DNA of 64,000 nt from Methylotenera_A aquatica (lineage in GTDB: Bacteria > Pseudomonadota > Gammaproteobacteria > Burkholderiales > Methylophilaceae), in NCBI GenBank assembly GCA_965601485.1, contig OZ271846.1:124001-188000 (forward strand), read 5' to 3'. The notes under the pieces are model-generated. The model did no database searches, had not been told where the DNA came from, and worked only from the letters and a program-made list of their open reading frames with translations. Positions 61,306 through 64,000 of the stretch are shown piece by piece. Position 1 is the first letter of the stretch. Every line of letters begins with the position of its first letter. The position numbers and the translations under genes are program-made.

Positions 61306-61821
61306 TTAAAAAAAATTTTTAAAAAGTTGTTGTGCTGAAATGCATAGCATTTTTCTCGGATAAATTTTATTAGGATGACTAAGCATTGGCCTATTCGTCT
61401 CAAAAATACCCATATAAGCATTGGCATTTCCGTAAAACTCTTTGGCAATTTTAGATAATGCGTTGCCACGCTTCACCTTATAAAATTGCGACTCGACGAC
61501 TGCTTCAATCTCACCTAATGGATCTTGAACATGTTCAAAGCCTACTTCCTTACCACCGCATAATAAAATCTTTTCTTTGGTTTCTAGTGTGTACGTCATA
61601 ACTTGCACAATCACCGTAAACGATGCGCCATCAAAACCAATAGCTGAATCTTGCGCACTTAAATTCATTTTTGCCACGTAACCAGCAGACGCATTGGCCG
61701 CTGCCATGTTTGCTGCATATATATTAACAGGAGTAGAATCTTTATTTCATGCCACATCGGCTAACTTGGCCTCACCAATACCAAATAATTTCTCCCCAGC
61801 ATCTTTAACAAATCAAAACAT
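61306..61821 (-). pseudogene. kbp/ygaU-like BON-LysM protein, inactivated by stop codons
   Basis: Reading from an ATG at 61821 the frame gives MF, a TGA at codon 3, FVKDAGEKLFG, more codons to a TGA at codon 25, and then 133 codons of open frame (from 61707). The FVKDAGEKLFG start, the BON-like TKEKILLCGG region and the LysM part (SQFYKVKRGNALSKIAKEFY through NKIYP) align end to end with the potassium-binding protein Kbp (YgaU) of about 150 residues. Besides the two stops, conserved LysM positions are altered (GDTLS to GNALS, GQVLRIP to RKMLCIS) and the normal end is overrun. The downstream 133-codon frame could still be called as a gene, but it lacks the N-terminus. Confidence 0.8.
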
Positions 61822-61990
61822 TTCCAATGAAATTCCATTTTAATTTTGTTGATGTAATTCAATATATTATGACGTTGTAACTTAAATATATTATCTCTTT
61901 AAGAAGGTTCAACATTGTAAATATGCTAAAACCTGACTACCAAGTTTGAATTAAATCGCAAATTGCGCTGTAAATTAATGTGAAGTTTGC

Positions 61991-61996
61991 TATAAT
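61991..61996 (+). promoter_or_regulatory. -10 box of tRNA-Phe
   Basis: A perfect TATAAT followed by TCGCGAC lies 38 bases before the mature tRNA. The -35 region is weak (TGTAAA at 16-base spacing). Confidence 0.6.
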
Positions 61997-62033
61997 TCGC
62001 GACTTGCAAATAGTTAAATAAAAAATGCAAATT

Positions 62034-62109
62034 GGCCGGATAGCTCAGTCGGTAGAGCAGCGGATTGAAAATCCGCGTGTCGCAGGTTCGATTCCCGCTC
62101 CGGCCACCA
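62034..62109 (+). tRNA. tRNA-Phe (GAA)
   Basis: The 76-base sequence folds as a full cloverleaf: acceptor GGCCGGA with TCCGGCC, D-arm AGCTCAGTCGGTAGAGCA, anticodon stem GCGGATT/AATCCGC around GAA, T-arm with GGTTCGATTCC, and an encoded CCA end. Anticodon GAA reads Phe codons. Confidence 0.98.
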
Positions 62110-62118
62110 GTATTAGAG

Positions 62119-62146
62119 AAGCTCACAGAGATGTGGGCTTTTTTTT
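62119..62146 (+). terminator. Terminator after tRNA-Phe
   Basis: AAGCTCAC, loop AGAGAT, GTGGGCTT followed by an eight-T run. It starts ten bases after the tRNA end. A near copy lies at 63977-64000. Confidence 0.85.
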
Positions 62147-62173
62147 ATGTCTGATAATTGTAAAGATTGCCGC

Positions 62174-62803
62174 TTAACAAGACGCCTTAATGAAAAACTC
62201 AACATTCTTTAAGATTAGATCGTCATCCTGTTTTTTTGATGGCTTACCAAGTCCCAGTAAACATTTCGTATGATTTAATCCTTGAAATAGTGATAAGAAT
62301 TGGGTTGCTGCTAAATCAAAATCGTTGATATTGAGCGACTTCGTACCTGAGCATCTTTTGAGATACTCTGATACTTCACGATGCACCTTCATAGGTCCAT
62401 TTTGATAAAAAGTATTGCAAAGCTCAGGATATGTAGCTGTGGATGCGAACATCGTTCTATACGCACTCAACACTTCATCTTTTCTAATCAATGAAATAAA
62501 TTTTTTGGCGATTACTGTTAAACCATATTTAGGCTTGTTAGGATCTAACTCTTCATCTGTAAGTAAGAATACGTTTTCAACTTTGCTTAAAATAGTAGCA
62601 CCAAACAATTCCTCTTTTGATTTGAAGTGACTGTAAATAGTCATCTTTGTAACACCCGACATATCAGAGATGGCATCGATAGTCGTTCTTTCAAATCCAT
62701 TCTCTGTGAATAATCTGTGAGCGGTTGACATTATTGACTCCATTTTTTTAAGGTCAAATGGTCGGCCACGTTTCTTAATTAATAATGGGTTATTTGAGTT
62801 CAT
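62174..62803 (-). CDS. TetR/AcrR family transcriptional regulator
   Basis: The 209-residue protein has the TetR helix-turn-helix at about residues 20-65 (MSTAHRLFTENGFERTTIDAISDMSGVTKMTIYSHFKSKEELF, of which TTIDAISDMSGVTKMTIYSH is the core) preceded by KKRGRPFD, and a C-terminal ligand/dimer domain with the AefR-like pattern LDLAATQFLSLFQGL-type (here FDLAATQFLSLFQGLNH). It is divergent from the DUF2141-DUF2269 genes across a 92-base region and is the likely repressor of both. The ligand is unknown. Confidence 0.93.
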   Translation of the reverse strand: MNSNNPLLIKKRGRPFDLKKMESIMSTAHRLFTENGFERTTIDAISDMSGVTKMTIYSHFKSKEELFGATILSKVENVFLLTDEELDPNKPKYGLTVIAKKFISLIRKDEVLSAYRTMFASTATYPELCNTFYQNGPMKVHREVSEYLKRCSGTKSLNINDFDLAATQFLSLFQGLNHTKCLLGLGKPSKKQDDDLILKNVEFFIKASC

Positions 62804-62818
62804 GGCAGTTTATTATAC

Positions 62819-62846
62819 TTGACAGTACAGTTAATATGATTATTAT
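62819..62846 (+). promoter_or_regulatory. Promoter of the DUF2141-DUF2269 genes with a possible TetR operator
   Basis: TTGACA at 62819-62824 and TATTAT at 62841-62846 are 16 bases apart, a good sigma-70 promoter. The -35 box is part of an imperfect palindrome centred on GTAC (62819-62834, 12 of 16 positions symmetric), a reasonable operator for the divergent TetR protein. Confidence 0.55.
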
Positions 62847-62856
62847 ACACAGTATG

Positions 62857-62882
62857 TTTAGTAAGTTAATTTAGTAAGTTAA
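62857..62882. repeat. Perfect 13-bp tandem duplication in the leader
   Basis: TTTAGTAAGTTAA occurs twice back to back just downstream of the predicted transcription start of the DUF2141 gene and runs up to its ribosome site AAAAGGA. Confidence 0.85.
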
Positions 62883-62895
62883 AAGGATTAAGTTT

Positions 62896-63333
62896 ATGAA
62901 TAAATATTGCCTCTCATTATTGTTTAATCTTTTTGTTTACTCAAATGCTTTCGCTGAAAATATTGGTGTTATTACTGCGGAAATCAAAGGTGTAAAAGAA
63001 ATCCCTAAAACTACTCTTATATGCGGGATTTTTGATTCGCAGGATGGGTTTCCTAAGGAGTCATCCAAAGCAATCCAAATTAAAGATGCGAGTGTTGATA
63101 AAGATATTGCTTTATGCAGCTTTGAAGTCCCGACTGATAAGTTATACGCAATTTCTGTAGTGCATGATATCAATAATAATCGCCAACTTGATACAAACGC
63201 CTTGGGCATTCCTAAAGAGGGCTGGGCATCATCCAAAAATATCACCCATACTTTCAGACCACCAACTTTTGAAGAATCTAAAGTATTACTAAATGAGAAA
63301 ACGTTAAAAGTTACTCTACAAATGCATTACTGA
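62896..63333 (+). CDS. DUF2141 family secreted protein
   Basis: The 145-residue product has a signal peptide (residues about 1-20, LLFNLFVYSNAFAE) and the DUF2141 pattern: a beta-strand with ICGIFDSQDGFP, KLYAISVVHDINNNRQLDTNALGIPKEGWASSKN (the VVHDINNNRQLDTN core is the family hallmark) and a final strand VTLQM. Function is unknown; the fold is presumed beta-sandwich in the periplasm. It precedes the DUF2269 gene by 47 bases and shares its promoter. Confidence 0.92.
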   Translation: MNKYCLSLLFNLFVYSNAFAENIGVITAEIKGVKEIPKTTLICGIFDSQDGFPKESSKAIQIKDASVDKDIALCSFEVPTDKLYAISVVHDINNNRQLDTNALGIPKEGWASSKNITHTFRPPTFEESKVLLNEKTLKVTLQMHY

Positions 63334-63380
63334 TAAAAAGTCATATTCAGCAAATAAATTACTACAGGGGGATTTTATAA

Positions 63381-63854
63381 ATGGGGAATTCATATTTAGT
63401 ATTAAAATCGATTCATATTTTCGGTGTCATTTTGCTAATGGGCAATATCATCGTGACAGCGTGGTGGAAGTTTATGGCGGATAAAACAAAAGACCCTAGC
63501 GTTATATCCTTTGCGCAAAGGCAAGTAACACTTACAGATTTTGTATTTACAGTCCCAGGGGTTTTAATGTCTGTCATAGCTGGAGACTCAATGTCTTATG
63601 GATTTATGGCTAATTCTTGGGACATTCAATGGATAACTTGGGGACGTTGTCTTTTCATCGCATCAGGAATTATTTGGGTTGCCATTTTAATCCCAACACA
63701 AATAAAACAATCACGCATGGCACGTAACTTTGCACACGGCAAAGCAATTCCTGATGAGTACTGGAAATTAAGTAAACGCTGGAATATATTTGGCAGTCTT
63801 GCTGTTTTGCTGCCCCTTATCAATATTTACTGGATGGTATTCAAACCAGTTTAG
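63381..63854 (+). CDS. DUF2269 family membrane protein
   Basis: The 157-residue protein has four hydrophobic helices (about residues 7-25, 50-70, 84-105, 133-152) and the DUF2269 features LKSIHIFGVILLMGNIIVTAWWK, FAQRQVTLTDFVFTVPGVLM and WGRCLFIASGIIWV. His/Trp-rich helices could hold a cofactor, but function is unknown. The GGGGGA before the ATG is a strong ribosome site. It is probably co-transcribed with the DUF2141 gene under TetR control. Confidence 0.88.
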   Translation: MGNSYLVLKSIHIFGVILLMGNIIVTAWWKFMADKTKDPSVISFAQRQVTLTDFVFTVPGVLMSVIAGDSMSYGFMANSWDIQWITWGRCLFIASGIIWVAILIPTQIKQSRMARNFAHGKAIPDEYWKLSKRWNIFGSLAVLLPLINIYWMVFKPV

Positions 63855-63976
63855 ATAGGCTACGATTTTATATTTTTGGGGTAAATTTGGGGATAACCCA
63901 ATAGTAACTAAATTTAAAATTATTTATTAATCAATTATTTAATAGATTTGTTCGATTGTGCCCCCACTTACTAAAG

Positions 63977-64000
63977 GCTCACAGAAATGTGGGCTTTTTT
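63977..64000 (+). terminator. Terminator hairpin at the window end, near copy of the tRNA-Phe terminator
   Basis: GCTCAC, loop AGAAAT, GTGGGC and a T-run. The 24 bases differ at one position from 62121-62144. It follows two TTTGGGG repeats at 63875-63881 and 63886-63892 and stands about 120 bases after the DUF2269 gene. Confidence 0.7.

Noticed and set aside
60983..61309. Plus-strand open frame of 108 codons rich in Ala and Ser
   Set aside because: It is the complement of the lipoprotein gene; it has no ribosome site or domain, and the minus strand has a lipobox and a terminator.
1..64000. CRISPR arrays, insertion sequences, rRNA genes and toxin-antitoxin pairs
   Set aside because: No regularly spaced repeats, transposase motifs, rRNA sequence or recognisable toxin-antitoxin gene pair were found on either strand.

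Overview
Organism: the window looks like a chromosomal segment of a low-GC betaproteobacterium, most likely a methylotroph of the Methylophilaceae (Methylotenera-like). This is inference from gene order and content: kdsD-kdsC-lptCAB-rpoN-hpf-hprK-rapZ-PTS, ntrYX next to rsmB-htpX-fmt-def-lysM-dprA-smg, metK-[SAH riboswitch]-ahcY-metF, and dapF-DUF484-xerC. No species marker gene (rRNA, recA, mxaF/xoxF) is present. Nearly everything is core chromosome. No insertion sequence, CRISPR array or rRNA operon was seen, and only one tRNA (Phe). Layout: 1-6.7 kb holds the downstream part of a type II secretion/type IV pilus-like operon (GspE/PilB ATPase, GspF, GspL-, GspM- and GspC/P-like proteins, two pilin-like proteins), followed by a MoeB/ThiF-type E1 enzyme. 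7.5-10.5 kb (minus) has a ThiO-like oxidase and a Kef-type K+/H+ antiporter. 10.6-21.1 kb is the Kdo/LPS-transport/sigma-54/regulatory PTS block. ptsN, common between hpf and the rapZ region in relatives, is missing here. 21.1-25.1 kb has a DUF4870 protein, oligopeptidase A, a HAD phosphatase and exonuclease III. 25.1-33.3 kb (minus) runs NtrX, NtrY, DUF4390, RsmB, HtpX, Fmt and Def. 33.4-36.2 kb (plus) is LysM-DprA-Smg. 36.3-40.4 kb (minus) is the activated-methyl cycle (MetF, AhcY under an S-adenosylhomocysteine riboswitch, MetK). 40.5-46.3 kb has DapF, DUF484, XerC, Fe-superoxide dismutase, a small His/Cys protein and a ZnuD-like TonB receptor. 46.5-53.8 kb has DgkA, YggX, PhoU, RpiA, IlvA, a beta-propeller lipoprotein, EVE and DUF2237 proteins, 6S RNA, and ZapA with a ZapB-like partner. 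53.9-60.9 kb is a complete-looking vitamin B12 salvage locus: cobalamin riboswitch, BtuB, a solitary BtuM-type transporter, BluB, CobU, an S4 protein, then convergent CobC-CobS-CobT. 61-64 kb holds an alanine-rich lipoprotein, a decaying Kbp/YgaU pseudogene, tRNA-Phe, and a small TetR-DUF2141-DUF2269 module lying between two near-identical terminator hairpins. How it fits together: the B12 locus imports corrinoids across both membranes with one protein each, makes the lower ligand (BluB) and reassembles the nucleotide loop (CobU/S/T/C). The MetF-AhcY-MetK set recycles SAM/SAH. KdsD/KdsC feed Kdo synthesis while LptC/A/B export LPS. HprK, RapZ, EIIA, HPr and EI form a sugar-permease-free regulatory PTS. 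The points most worth a second look are the catalytically degenerate NtrX, the BtuM-based B12 importer, the Kbp pseudogene, the absence of ptsN, the pilin-like pair with one broken prepilin motif, and the hairpin-flanked module after tRNA-Phe.
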